Assembly (NCBI GenBank): GCA_009705075.1
Contig: WLCY01000020.1
Span: forward strand, 1-8,284
Length of the DNA stretch: 8,284 nucleotides
Source: Actinomycetota bacterium
GTDB taxonomy: Bacteria > Actinomycetota > Actinomycetes > Nanopelagicales > Nanopelagicaceae
Direction: 5' to 3'
Shown here: piece after piece, positions 1 to 6,296 of the stretch
Layout of the letters: each line of letters begins with the position of its first letter
How positions within the stretch are numbered: the first letter of the stretch is position 1
The notes under the pieces: generated by a model
Database searches by the model: none
Seen by the model: the letters and a program-made list of their open reading frames with translations, nothing else
What the model was told of the DNA's origin: nothing
Position numbers and translations under genes: made by a program

Positions 1-169
1 CATTCTCTATTGCATATGCATCCCAAATAATGAAGGGAATTGCTACCGGAATAATGCTAAGCAGCGCCCGCTTGATTCGACGTAGAACACCTATCTTAAG
101 AATAATTTCAAGCCAGAAAGATCCAACAACTGTAAAAGCTAGCATCGCTAAATATCCGAATTTTAACAA
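1..169 (-). CDS. crtYc: Lycopene beta-cyclase subunit CrtYc, N-terminal part (cut by window edge)
   Basis: The 56 visible residues are the start of a small membrane protein of the heterodimeric actinobacterial lycopene cyclase family. With its partner CrtYd it cyclises the ends of lycopene to give beta-carotene in the membrane. Seen: a first hydrophobic segment at about residues 4-22 (YLAMLAFTVVGSFWLEIIL), a basic loop (VLRRIKRA, 28-35) and a second hydrophobic segment ending in IIWDAYAIEN. The WLE plus (F/I)xWDAYAI pattern is what I know from CrtYc; CrtYd usually has an FDN motif there. The frame is closed by TGA about 30 bases upstream and contains no ATG or GTG before the conserved part. 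TTG at 169-167, placed 7 bases after GGGAG, is therefore the start. The gene is divergent from blh, the next step toward retinal. The C-terminal half lies outside the window. Confidence 0.8.
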   Translation of the reverse strand, partial: MLKFGYLAMLAFTVVGSFWLEIILKIGVLRRIKRALLSIIPVAIPFIIWDAYAIEN

Positions 170-176
170 CGGTGTT

Positions 177-181
177 CTCCC
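177..181 (-). promoter_or_regulatory. Shine-Dalgarno sequence of crtYc
   Basis: GGGAG on the minus strand lies 7 bases before the TTG codon at 169. It supports the TTG as start, since no other start codon exists between the upstream in-frame TGA and the conserved sequence. It also shows that crtYc has a leader, unlike its divergent neighbour blh. Confidence 0.7.
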
Positions 182-202
182 ATAAGCACTTGTGTTAGTT
201 CA

Positions 203-208
203 TATACT
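203..208 (+). promoter_or_regulatory. -10 element of blh, leaderless promoter
   Basis: TATACT is a near-perfect -10 hexamer. It ends 6 bases before the GTG start of blh, so transcription should begin at or next to the start codon. No Shine-Dalgarno sequence lies between them. No convincing -35 hexamer is visible 16-18 bases upstream. Position and consensus are seen; leaderless transcription is inferred. Confidence 0.6.
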
Positions 209-209
209 A
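204..209 (-). promoter_or_regulatory. Possible -10 element of crtYc, overlapping the blh -10
   Basis: On the minus strand the same bases read TAGTAT, a TAnnnT -10-like hexamer. It would start transcription near base 197 and give crtYc a leader of roughly 28 bases containing the GGGAG Shine-Dalgarno site. The two -10 elements would share five bases, so polymerase could occupy only one direction at a time. The minus-strand assignment is weaker than the plus-strand one. Confidence 0.35.
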
Positions 210-214
210 GACCC

Positions 215-1168
215 GTGAGTGGGGCGCGAGTGGTTTTTACTTCGGTTCGCAATTTCTCAACCCTTGCAGTCGCTGCCGCAATTATTGCTTCGGGTCTTCT
301 TTATTTAATAGTTGGCAATGAGAACCTTGGCTGGCAAATCGGGCTAGCAATCGCGGCTCTTGCAATTGGAATCCCACATGGCGCCGTTGATCACTTAGTA
401 GCTCTTCCCAAGACCACTAAGCCAAAACTCTTACTACTAATTATTGGGTATGTACTTATCGCCGTTGCCGCAGTCTTTGCAATTCTGCATTGGAATAAAT
501 TGGGGTTTCAACTAGTGCTTGCGATGAGCGCCCTTCATTTTGGCTTCGGAGATGCCGCTTTTATCGCAGAATTAGATCGACTTGAGAATCGACCTCGCAT
601 GAGGCCAAAAGTTCAAAATATGTTTGCAATCTCTTCTGGAATAATCCCAGTGTTTATTCCGCTTCTTAAGGACTCCACAAAAAGTGCACTACAAGAGATA
701 AATCCACTCCTTATCACTTGGGCTTCTGAAGTAGCACCTCAAATCAGATTCTTGATTGGTTTTTTCTTTGCAGTAACTTTAATTTTACTTATAAAAGATA
801 ATCGAATTCGAGAATTAGTAGATCTGATTTTTCTAGCTGGATTAGCAATCGTTGCACCGCCACTCGTTGCATTTGCACTTTACTTTGGTTGCTGGCATGC
901 AACTCGTCATACCGCCAGATTGACGCTTCTACTGCCTAAATCTGTAAAAGCAGCTCAAGAGAATAAACCTAAGAAATCATTTATTAGCGCAGTAATACCA
1001 GGTTTACCTGCGCTCTTTGGAACAGTATTTTTCGCTTTTATAATTTTCTTGAGAGATAAATCAGACCTTGACGCTAGCTATTTATGGTACTTATTAGTTG
1101 TAGTTTGGGCTCTTACGGTTCCACATATGATTGTTACTTCGAAAATAGATCAGAAAGCGTTAGCTTAA
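215..1168 (+). CDS. blh: Brp/Blh family beta-carotene 15,15'-dioxygenase
   Basis: This integral membrane enzyme cleaves beta-carotene centrally into two retinal molecules, the chromophore of microbial rhodopsins. The 317-residue protein is mostly hydrophobic, with about eight or nine membrane-type segments (for example 16-34, 71-91, 176-193, 201-224, 256-279, 288-306). The family signature PHGAVDH is at residues 54-60. Candidate iron ligands are H55, H108 (in SALHFGFGD), H228 and H232 (in CWHATRH). The four-residue step between the last pair and their order match the histidines known as essential in marine Blh. H304 (TVPHM) is a further conserved-looking histidine. The GTG start is 6 bases after a TATACT -10 element, fitting a leaderless mRNA. 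The gene is divergent from crtYc, which makes its substrate. Its stop lies 1 base from that of the convergent gene. No rhodopsin gene is in the window, so use for actinorhodopsin is inferred. Confidence 0.92.
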   Translation: MSGARVVFTSVRNFSTLAVAAAIIASGLLYLIVGNENLGWQIGLAIAALAIGIPHGAVDHLVALPKTTKPKLLLLIIGYVLIAVAAVFAILHWNKLGFQLVLAMSALHFGFGDAAFIAELDRLENRPRMRPKVQNMFAISSGIIPVFIPLLKDSTKSALQEINPLLITWASEVAPQIRFLIGFFFAVTLILLIKDNRIRELVDLIFLAGLAIVAPPLVAFALYFGCWHATRHTARLTLLLPKSVKAAQENKPKKSFISAVIPGLPALFGTVFFAFIIFLRDKSDLDASYLWYLLVVVWALTVPHMIVTSKIDQKALA

Positions 1169-1169
1169 A

Positions 1170-1988
1170 TTACTTTCCGGCAGCAACGCTTGCAGGATGA
1201 ATAATAAATAGTGGTAATTCACGTTTCTTCTGCTCTTTACGCGCAAGTGCAATCGCTTCAATTCGATTATCACAGTGGCCTTTTAGAACGGTGTACGCAG
1301 CCTCGCCCATGAGTGCGATTAACTCCACTTTATTGGAGAGATAGACCGGTTCACGTCCAACATGTGCTTCGGTATTACTTGTGCAATACCAATCGAAATC
1401 TTCGCCACCATCGCCCCAAGCTAGGCGTTCGTACTCGCCAATCACATTTACAGTTACAACTTGATCGCCAAATTCGCGCTCTTCAAAACTTCTGCGAATT
1501 GGTAGTTGCCAACAAACATCTGGCTTGGTCTCTACAAAGTGGATACCCTCTTTTTCTGCAAGGTGGTGGAGTACGCAGCCGAAATTTCCGGTAAAGCCGG
1601 GAGCGGTGTAGCCCTTACGATTCAAGAAGATACATGAATCATCAACTTTGCGCGTTTTACGATCTTTATCTAACCCAACTTCTGACACCTGCATCTTGCC
1701 CTTAGATTTCTTAGGCTGGGCTTCATCAAAGTACTGCCACATTTCACGAGTTAATCGCTTTGCAACTTCTAGCGTGCGTTTTTCATCTGCATCATCTGAA
1801 TAGTAAGCACCATCTGAACAGCAGCCGGCATCTGGTTTATCTGCATCAACACCGCAGCAACCATTGCCGTAAATGCATGTCCAATAAGAAGTTAGCCAGG
1901 TAAGGTCACATTTGTATAGCTCTTCTGGCTTCGCAGGATCGATAAACTCAACCCAGTCGCGAGCAAAATTTGGTTTTACCTCAGGCAT
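1170..1988 (-). CDS. Cysteine-rich DUF3109-like protein, putative metal- or cluster-binding
   Basis: This is a 272-residue soluble protein without signal peptide or membrane segment. It has 11 cysteines, at residues 27, 38, 44, 45, 56, 57, 119, 138, 159, 202 and 239, including two CC pairs (GCCG and GCCSDG). The middle reads C119-x-FLNRKG, then GCVLHH (C138), then KPDVCWQLPIR (C159). This C..G..C..KPxxCxxxPIR order resembles the DUF3109 family, related to the YkgJ zinc/iron-chelating proteins; I assign this from memory of the motif and only tentatively. Function is unknown; metal or iron-sulfur binding is inferred from cysteine density. The ATG start has no Shine-Dalgarno sequence, but TAGGCT lies 8 bases upstream. 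It is transcribed alone, divergent from proC and convergent with blh, so the context does not name a partner. ATG rather than a later start is supported by the charged N-terminus preceding C27. Confidence 0.8.
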   Translation of the reverse strand: MPEVKPNFARDWVEFIDPAKPEELYKCDLTWLTSYWTCIYGNGCCGVDADKPDAGCCSDGAYYSDDADEKRTLEVAKRLTREMWQYFDEAQPKKSKGKMQVSEVGLDKDRKTRKVDDSCIFLNRKGYTAPGFTGNFGCVLHHLAEKEGIHFVETKPDVCWQLPIRRSFEEREFGDQVVTVNVIGEYERLAWGDGGEDFDWYCTSNTEAHVGREPVYLSNKVELIALMGEAAYTVLKGHCDNRIEAIALARKEQKKRELPLFIIHPASVAAGK

Positions 1989-1996
1989 AATCGCAG

Positions 1997-2002
1997 AGCC
2001 TA
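1997..2002 (-). promoter_or_regulatory. -10-like element of the cysteine-rich protein gene
   Basis: TAGGCT on the minus strand ends 8 bases before the ATG at 1988. This fits a leaderless or near-leaderless transcript, and no Shine-Dalgarno sequence is present. The identical hexamer precedes divergent proC. No clear -35 is visible. Confidence 0.45.
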
Positions 2003-2004
2003 GG

Positions 2005-2023
2005 GCTTATTCGATAAATAAGC
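2005..2023. repeat. Perfect 7-bp inverted repeat in the divergent intergenic region, possible operator
   Basis: GCTTATT (2005-2011) and AATAAGC (2017-2023) are exact inverted arms around a 5-base centre CGATA. The element lies in the 70-base gap between the cysteine-rich gene and proC. It covers the -10/-35 spacer region of the minus-strand promoter and lies just upstream of the expected -35 position of proC. It has no T-run and lies upstream of both genes, so it is not a terminator. A dimeric repressor site is inferred from position and symmetry only. Confidence 0.4.
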
Positions 2024-2046
2024 ACATCCGAGAAGTCGCCTTTCGG

Positions 2047-2052
2047 TAGGCT
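2047..2052 (+). promoter_or_regulatory. -10-like element of proC, leaderless promoter
   Basis: TAGGCT ends 6 bases before the proC ATG at 2059, the same spacing as for blh and the glutaredoxin-like gene. An alternative reading is that GGTAGG here acts as a weak Shine-Dalgarno sequence. The repeated spacing favours the promoter reading. Confidence 0.5.
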
Positions 2053-2058
2053 TTACTT

Positions 2059-2883
2059 ATGTCAATCCAATCCGCATTCTCCACATCTAAATATCAAGTC
2101 GGTTTAGTCGGTGTCGGAGTAATGGGGGAAGCGCTAATTTCAGGACTTGTCTCGTCAAGATTTCCAAAGTCCCAAATAGTCTTTACTGAAAAGCGGAGCG
2201 ATCGGGCTCGAGAGATATCAAGTAAATATGGTGCAAGAGAAGTTGATTTATCTGATTTAGTAAAGAGCAGTGATGTTATTTTGTTGGTTGTTAAGCCACA
2301 GGATTTGGGTGAGTTGCTGGCATCAATAAGCAGTGATCTAAATAAGAAGGCGCTTTTGGTCTCATTTGCCGCAGGTAAAACTACTAAATTCATTGCAGAA
2401 AAAGTCGGTTCGAAGGTAGCCGTAATTCGGGTAATGCCAAATACCCCAACTTTAATCGGTCTGGGAATGGCTGCTATTTCAATCGGAGAGAGCGTAAGTC
2501 AGGAGCAATCTAAATTCGTGGTGGATTTTCTTGCTACCTGTGGCAAAGTTATTTCCATCGATGAGAATTTACAAGATGCAGTGACCGCAGTTAGTGGTTC
2601 TGGACCGGCATACTTCTTTGCTTTTGTTGAAGAGATGATTAAGTCCGGGATTGCCCTTGGATTAACGAGTGAACAGGCATCAACGCTTGCGATTCAGACG
2701 ATTGTTGGTTCTGCTGCGATGTTAGAACAATCAGGAAAGAGCGCAACAACGCTACGTGAAAATGTTACAAGTCCAAATGGAACAACAGCTGCCGCACTTA
2801 AAGTTTTTAGCGAAGCAAACCTTGGTGAAATAATTGAAAGGGCAATGACCGCTGCACGGGATCGGTCCCAGGAACTCGCGTGA
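2059..2883 (+). CDS. proC: Pyrroline-5-carboxylate reductase
   Basis: This cytoplasmic enzyme reduces 1-pyrroline-5-carboxylate to proline with NAD(P)H, the last step of proline synthesis. The 274-residue length is normal for the family. The N-terminal Rossmann domain has GVGVMGEAL at 18-26, followed by VKPQ (78-81) and RVMPNTP (124-130). The C-terminal dimerisation domain carries SGSGPAYFF (179-187) and the family signature TLRENVTSPNGTT (231-243). The first 11 residues precede the beta strand KYQVGLVG, and ATG at 2059 sits 6 bases after a TAGGCT -10-like hexamer, which supports this start. The stop TGA overlaps the GTG of the next gene (GTGA), so the two are probably translated from one mRNA. 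Nothing in the enzyme itself looks unusual. Confidence 0.96.
   Translation: MSIQSAFSTSKYQVGLVGVGVMGEALISGLVSSRFPKSQIVFTEKRSDRAREISSKYGAREVDLSDLVKSSDVILLVVKPQDLGELLASISSDLNKKALLVSFAAGKTTKFIAEKVGSKVAVIRVMPNTPTLIGLGMAAISIGESVSQEQSKFVVDFLATCGKVISIDENLQDAVTAVSGSGPAYFFAFVEEMIKSGIALGLTSEQASTLAIQTIVGSAAMLEQSGKSATTLRENVTSPNGTTAAALKVFSEANLGEIIERAMTAARDRSQELA
2870..2874 (+). promoter_or_regulatory. Shine-Dalgarno sequence of the secreted protein gene
   Basis: AGGAA inside the end of proC lies 5 bases before the GTG at 2880. It supports that GTG as the start, in a 4-base overlap with the proC stop, and indicates translation from the proC mRNA. Confidence 0.65.
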
Positions 2884-3827
2884 AATTTCGCATTGCGCTC
2901 TTAGTTTTTTGCCTAACCTTTGTTACAGCAGAAGCGGAAGCAGCAGTCAAAGTAGTGCCCTCAAAGAACGCAATTACCGTGGCTTCCATCGCTGGTTCAG
3001 GGGATCAGATTTTAGATTTCACTCTTAACTCAGCCGAAATCCTTATTACAGGAACGGTTGAAAGTGGGTTAACAAATTTAGTTACATCTCCGACGCTAGG
3101 GGGAAGTGACGGATTTATTACTGCGTTTGATAAAAATAAGTTGCGCATATGGGATTTGAGAGTTGGAACTGTGAACGATGACATCGCAACCGCAGTTACT
3201 CGCGATAAGTCTGGCAATATTTGGATTGCAGGAGCAACATCTAAACCATCTGAAAGTTCAACCACAATTATCGATTCGTCAGCGCTAAATCTCGATTCAA
3301 TCACTGTCGAACCGGCATCAGCCCCGACTAACTCTCTAAACCGGTTAACTATTTGGAAAGTTAGCTCAACAGGCCAACTCGCTGCTACCTACTCTTATGA
3401 TCTAGATAAAACAATATTTCCCTCCGCAATAAGTTTTGACGGAAGTAATTTCAAGATTAGTGGAGAGATAGCAAAGGGTTTAGTGGCTGAACAATTCGCA
3501 ATTACGCTCGATCAATCAGGAACTTTCTCTGGGCTTACAACGGGTAAGAAGCCAAAACCGAAAGCTCCTGGCATTGAAACCATAAAGGCAGGTAGCAATA
3601 ATTTAAAGAGTTTTATCTCGAAAACTACAATTATTGATATTCCGAGCTGGAGAGCGAAGAAGCCGACACCAGTAATTGTTAAATACACGAAATCTGGAAA
3701 AGCGCTTGCAGCAAACTCATTTGTTGGGAAAGTGAAGAAAATTTTGTGGCAACAAGGAATTGGTGCAGTTGTATTAATCGATACTAATTTGGATTATGAA
3801 CTGCACGTATTAACAAATATGGCGTAA
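2880..3827 (+). CDS. Secreted protein of unknown function with propeller-like repeat
   Basis: I do not recognise a named family for the whole 315-residue protein. It starts with a typical signal peptide: MKFR, a hydrophobic core (IALLVFCLTFV) and small residues (AEAEAA) before a likely cleavage at about residue 21 or 22. Residues 39-120 resemble one and a half blades of an SBBP-type beta-propeller: GSGDQILDF, GGSDGFITAFD, then DDIATAVTRDKSGNIWIAGAT. Less clear copies follow (LTIWKVSSTGQLAATYSYD at 156-174; EQFAITLDQSGTFSG at 204-218). The remainder after a lysine/proline-rich linker (223-230) is rich in beta-type sequence. There is no lipobox or C-terminal anchor, so it is probably exported free or wall-associated. 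The GTG start overlaps the proC stop by 4 bases, an unexpected partner for a secreted protein. The stop abuts the stop of the convergent protease gene with no gap. Confidence 0.78.
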   Translation: MKFRIALLVFCLTFVTAEAEAAVKVVPSKNAITVASIAGSGDQILDFTLNSAEILITGTVESGLTNLVTSPTLGGSDGFITAFDKNKLRIWDLRVGTVNDDIATAVTRDKSGNIWIAGATSKPSESSTTIIDSSALNLDSITVEPASAPTNSLNRLTIWKVSSTGQLAATYSYDLDKTIFPSAISFDGSNFKISGEIAKGLVAEQFAITLDQSGTFSGLTTGKKPKPKAPGIETIKAGSNNLKSFISKTTIIDIPSWRAKKPTPVIVKYTKSGKALAANSFVGKVKKILWQQGIGAVVLIDTNLDYELHVLTNMA

Positions 3828-6200
3828 TTAAACTCTCTTGAATAGGGTGAGCTTTCCACCACTTGCTACAAGCGCATATCTAATTTTATTAATCGTAATC
3901 CATGTTGCAGACTTAGAGTCAGTAATCTTTGTATCAGTAATTAATGATATTTTTTGATCAGCCTTATTCAGAGCACAAAGTCTTTCTTGGCAGCCAAAGA
4001 GTATTCCCGCGCTATCAACTGCTATCGGTGAACTAGGAGCGCCAAAATTTTCAGACTTTGAAACACTTGGGGTAGTAGAAGTTCCTAATTGATTCCACTG
4101 AATTTGGTCCGGCTTTGGTAGCGAAATCCCGGAAGCACCAAGCCAACTCGCATCCAGTGCTTTGCTGCTTGAGTTAAGTGCTACGTCATATCCAGCAACG
4201 ACGGTGTTTCCAACATTTGCTTGCGAATTCTCATATTTCCAATCTTCTGGAAATGCGCTATCTCGAGTGGCCACTCTAATTTCACCGCGTAGTGGGCTCT
4301 TATCAGTATTACTTACAGAAAGAATTGAGTCATATAGAAGAGTTATTCTGTTTCCTTGAACTGATGAGTGCAGATGAAATGCAACATCTCCTGTAGTTCT
4401 ACCATTTGTGGTGTCATCGCCATCCACAATTTCATAACGCCAAGCGCGGCCGTCTCGGACTGCGCCAAGCAATATTCCCTGACTCTCATCACGGTAAAAA
4501 ACTTGTTCTCCTGCAGGCGAAATAGCGCAGGCATTTGAAGCGCTTACATCGCTAGCGGTTCGAACCCGATCTGCTTCTTTGTAATTTTGAATTACTGGAC
4601 CATTTCCATCAATTACTTCAAAGCTCCACTTTTTGCCATTAAATGATGCCCTGCGCAAATCTTTATCTGTTAAATCAGCATAATAGAGATTTAGATAGGA
4701 AACTTTACCAACCTTGTTTGTGCAGATTGAGACGTTTCCTGCAACGCTATTTTTGGTTCTGCCACCTTGCGTAGAATCGCCATCAACAATTTGAATCGCC
4801 CATTTCTTGCCGTTCCAGGTAGCAAGTTTTAAAAGCCCACGCTTTGAATCTGAATATGCAATAACAGTCTTCCCGGCATATGTGGCGGTAGCAAGATACT
4901 TTCCATCTGCGTTCGAATCGATAATAGATCGCTTCCAGGTGGGCTGCGGTACAACAAAATCTGTAGATACTTCGCTCGAAGCACCAATTGCATTCTTAGC
5001 AGCAACCGAAAATGAATAGGTCATGCCATTTTCTAACCCCGCTATTAAAGCAGGGCTCGATGAAACTACCTTTACGCTTCCAGTTTGATTGTTTGTTACA
5101 ACATATGAAGAAATTTGAGATGTTCTCTGATTTACAGGGGGATCAAAGGTAACAATTGCAGAGCGATTTCCAACTAGTGCTTTTACATTTCTCGGTACTC
5201 CAGGAACGCCTGATGGTATGCCTGTTGGTGGTTTTGTTAGCAAGTCTTCGATCATTGCGATCAAGAGTGGACCTGGACTGTGAAAAACTTCAGCCATTTT
5301 TAAATTTGGCGACATGAGGGCATCTAATGGGCTGTTTTCATATGTTGCCTCATCAATATGACTTATAGATGAACCATTCTCATAGGGGTTCGGTGTGTAG
5401 AGGGGCGGCTTAATTCCATTATTAGCTTTTATTGCATTCGCTCCTGACCAAACAAGTGGCTGAGCTAGCGCGTTACCAAGTGCCAATGAAGGTGAATCTA
5501 AATCCATTAGTCTGCGGCCATCTGGTAATTGTGCGTAAGCATCAAATGGAGTTGGTTGTTGAATGCTTCCATATCCAAATAAGTCGTCGTAATCCGCATT
5601 CGATAAGAACCCAAGGCCATGTGCCATCTCGTGCAGAATCATGGTCTCTAAATCATATTTAGTACTTGGGCAATTTCCATCTGTTCCTAAGTACAACATC
5701 GGGCCATTTGTAGAATTAATTCTTATGGTTACCTCAGGAATCGTCGGCTCAATATCTTCGCCAGAAATTGCATCTGCTAAAGCTGAGGCATACCAAAGAT
5801 CTTTATCTGGAATATTTTTAAAGTTTGTATGGAATTTTCCCGGAGATGCTGAGGCAAGGGTGGTGCTCGTTGCTTGGCGCTCCCAAATAACTTGAACTTT
5901 AACTTCAACTTTCGAGGTGAAATTAATTGACCAGATATCAACCGCCGCTTGGATTGCCTCGTGATATGCCTGCGGAGTATTCGTGAAATCAACGACGAAG
6001 GTACTTTTTGCCGCTTCTTTATCAACAGAAAAAGTCTTTGGTTTTTCTCTTGCAGTTACAGCTGGGCCACTTGATCGGTCGGCGTAGTAGTAGACCCAAG
6101 GAGCATCAATCGATCTAACTTCAGAATTAATTGCGTTGGCAGGCGAAGTTATAAGGCCACCAAAGAGCGCCGCTATTAGAAGGAAATATCTGGCACGCAT
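3828..6200 (-). CDS. Secreted multidomain zinc metalloprotease (leishmanolysin-like catalytic domain, FN3, W/VDG repeats)
   Basis: This is a predicted exported protease of 790 residues, numbered from ATG at 6200. A signal peptide covers residues 1-23 (core FLLIAALFGGLIT, cleavage after ANA). The catalytic domain has HEMAHGLGF at 190-198, giving zinc ligands H190 and H194 and catalytic E191. The residue where common metzincins carry the third ligand is a serine (S200). A later histidine, H281 in SSISHIDE, followed by DALMSP (M296, Met-turn-like), reproduces the leishmanolysin (M8) order, where an insertion separates the ligands. A fibronectin type III domain follows at about 332-418 (GVPRNVKAL to ASSEVSTDF). 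Then come about five W/VDG repeats (422-660) and a beta-rich tail. There is no C-terminal anchor. An in-frame TTG at 6206 would add two residues. ATG at 6200 is preferred because TAGCGT lies 7 bases upstream. The physiological substrate is unknown. Confidence 0.85.
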   Translation of the reverse strand: MRARYFLLIAALFGGLITSPANAINSEVRSIDAPWVYYYADRSSGPAVTAREKPKTFSVDKEAAKSTFVVDFTNTPQAYHEAIQAAVDIWSINFTSKVEVKVQVIWERQATSTTLASASPGKFHTNFKNIPDKDLWYASALADAISGEDIEPTIPEVTIRINSTNGPMLYLGTDGNCPSTKYDLETMILHEMAHGLGFLSNADYDDLFGYGSIQQPTPFDAYAQLPDGRRLMDLDSPSLALGNALAQPLVWSGANAIKANNGIKPPLYTPNPYENGSSISHIDEATYENSPLDALMSPNLKMAEVFHSPGPLLIAMIEDLLTKPPTGIPSGVPGVPRNVKALVGNRSAIVTFDPPVNQRTSQISSYVVTNNQTGSVKVVSSSPALIAGLENGMTYSFSVAAKNAIGASSEVSTDFVVPQPTWKRSIIDSNADGKYLATATYAGKTVIAYSDSKRGLLKLATWNGKKWAIQIVDGDSTQGGRTKNSVAGNVSICTNKVGKVSYLNLYYADLTDKDLRRASFNGKKWSFEVIDGNGPVIQNYKEADRVRTASDVSASNACAISPAGEQVFYRDESQGILLGAVRDGRAWRYEIVDGDDTTNGRTTGDVAFHLHSSVQGNRITLLYDSILSVSNTDKSPLRGEIRVATRDSAFPEDWKYENSQANVGNTVVAGYDVALNSSSKALDASWLGASGISLPKPDQIQWNQLGTSTTPSVSKSENFGAPSSPIAVDSAGILFGCQERLCALNKADQKISLITDTKITDSKSATWITINKIRYALVASGGKLTLFKRV
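4221..4943 (-). repeat. Degenerate protein repeat array in the protease, about five W-x4-(V/I)DG units
   Basis: The tryptophans at residues 422, 467, 525, 587 and 654 (ATG numbering) begin similar strings: WKRSIIDSN, WAIQIVDGD, WSFEVIDGN, WRYEIVDGD and WKYENSQAN. They are spaced 45, 58, 62 and 67 residues apart. Between them recur a G-rich turn (GGR or NGR), a strand ending in YxD or AYSD, and LxxAxxNGKK. This is the layout of bacterial beta-propeller repeats with the pattern ISYYD..LKYA..NG..W. Copies 2 and 4 are most alike also in DNA (near 4800 and 4430). The repeats probably form one propeller for substrate or surface binding. Confidence 0.6.
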
Positions 6201-6207
6201 GGGCAAA

Positions 6208-6213
6208 ACGCTA
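6208..6213 (-). promoter_or_regulatory. -10-like element of the metalloprotease gene, leaderless promoter
   Basis: TAGCGT on the minus strand ends 7 bases before ATG at 6200. No Shine-Dalgarno sequence precedes either that ATG or the TTG at 6206. If the mRNA is leaderless, the TTG would lie at or upstream of the transcript start, which argues for ATG as the true start. Confidence 0.45.
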
Positions 6214-6216
6214 GCA

Positions 6217-6239
6217 GGGTGGACCTATTGATACCACCC
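6217..6239. repeat. 6-bp inverted repeat between divergent protease and glutaredoxin-like genes
   Basis: GGGTGG (6217-6222) and CCACCC (6234-6239) are exact inverted arms around an 11-base centre. The element lies directly upstream of the protease -10-like hexamer, in the 102-base divergent gap. No T-run follows, so an operator is more likely than a terminator. The rest of the gap (about 6240-6290) shows nothing else that I can assign. Confidence 0.3.
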
Positions 6240-6290
6240 ACGCCCGAGTTCTGCGCTTAGAAAAGGCTGATAAAAACCTACTTGGAGAAT

Positions 6291-6296
6291 TAGAAT
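6291..6296 (+). promoter_or_regulatory. -10 element of the glutaredoxin-like gene, leaderless promoter
   Basis: TAGAAT ends 6 bases before ATG at 6303. GGAGA at 6284-6288 lies 14 bases from the ATG, too far for a usual Shine-Dalgarno site. The promoter reading is therefore preferred. Confidence 0.55.

Noticed and set aside
1313..1594. Plus-strand open frame opposite the cysteine-rich gene
   Set aside because: No recognisable motif, and it is fully contained in a better supported gene on the other strand.
2028..2046. Imperfect hairpin CCGAGA...TTTCGG just ahead of the proC -10 element
   Set aside because: It has six pairs including a G-T wobble, and lies upstream of the expected transcript start, so it would not form in the mRNA.
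2094..2393. Minus-strand open frame opposite proC
   Set aside because: It is a shadow of the proC Rossmann domain with no start signal.
3841..3865. Possible terminator GGTG...CACC near the 3827/3828 junction
   Set aside because: The stem is only 4 base pairs with a 7-base loop and no following T-run.
6201..6206. TTG at 6206 as start of the metalloprotease
   Set aside because: It adds only two residues before the ATG at 6200, has no Shine-Dalgarno, and sits where transcription would begin if TAGCGT is the -10 element.
6219..6260. Tiny GTG-initiated frame of 13 codons ahead of the glutaredoxin-like gene
   Set aside because: It is too short, has no Shine-Dalgarno or -10 at the right distance, and no attenuator-like codon bias or paired hairpins.
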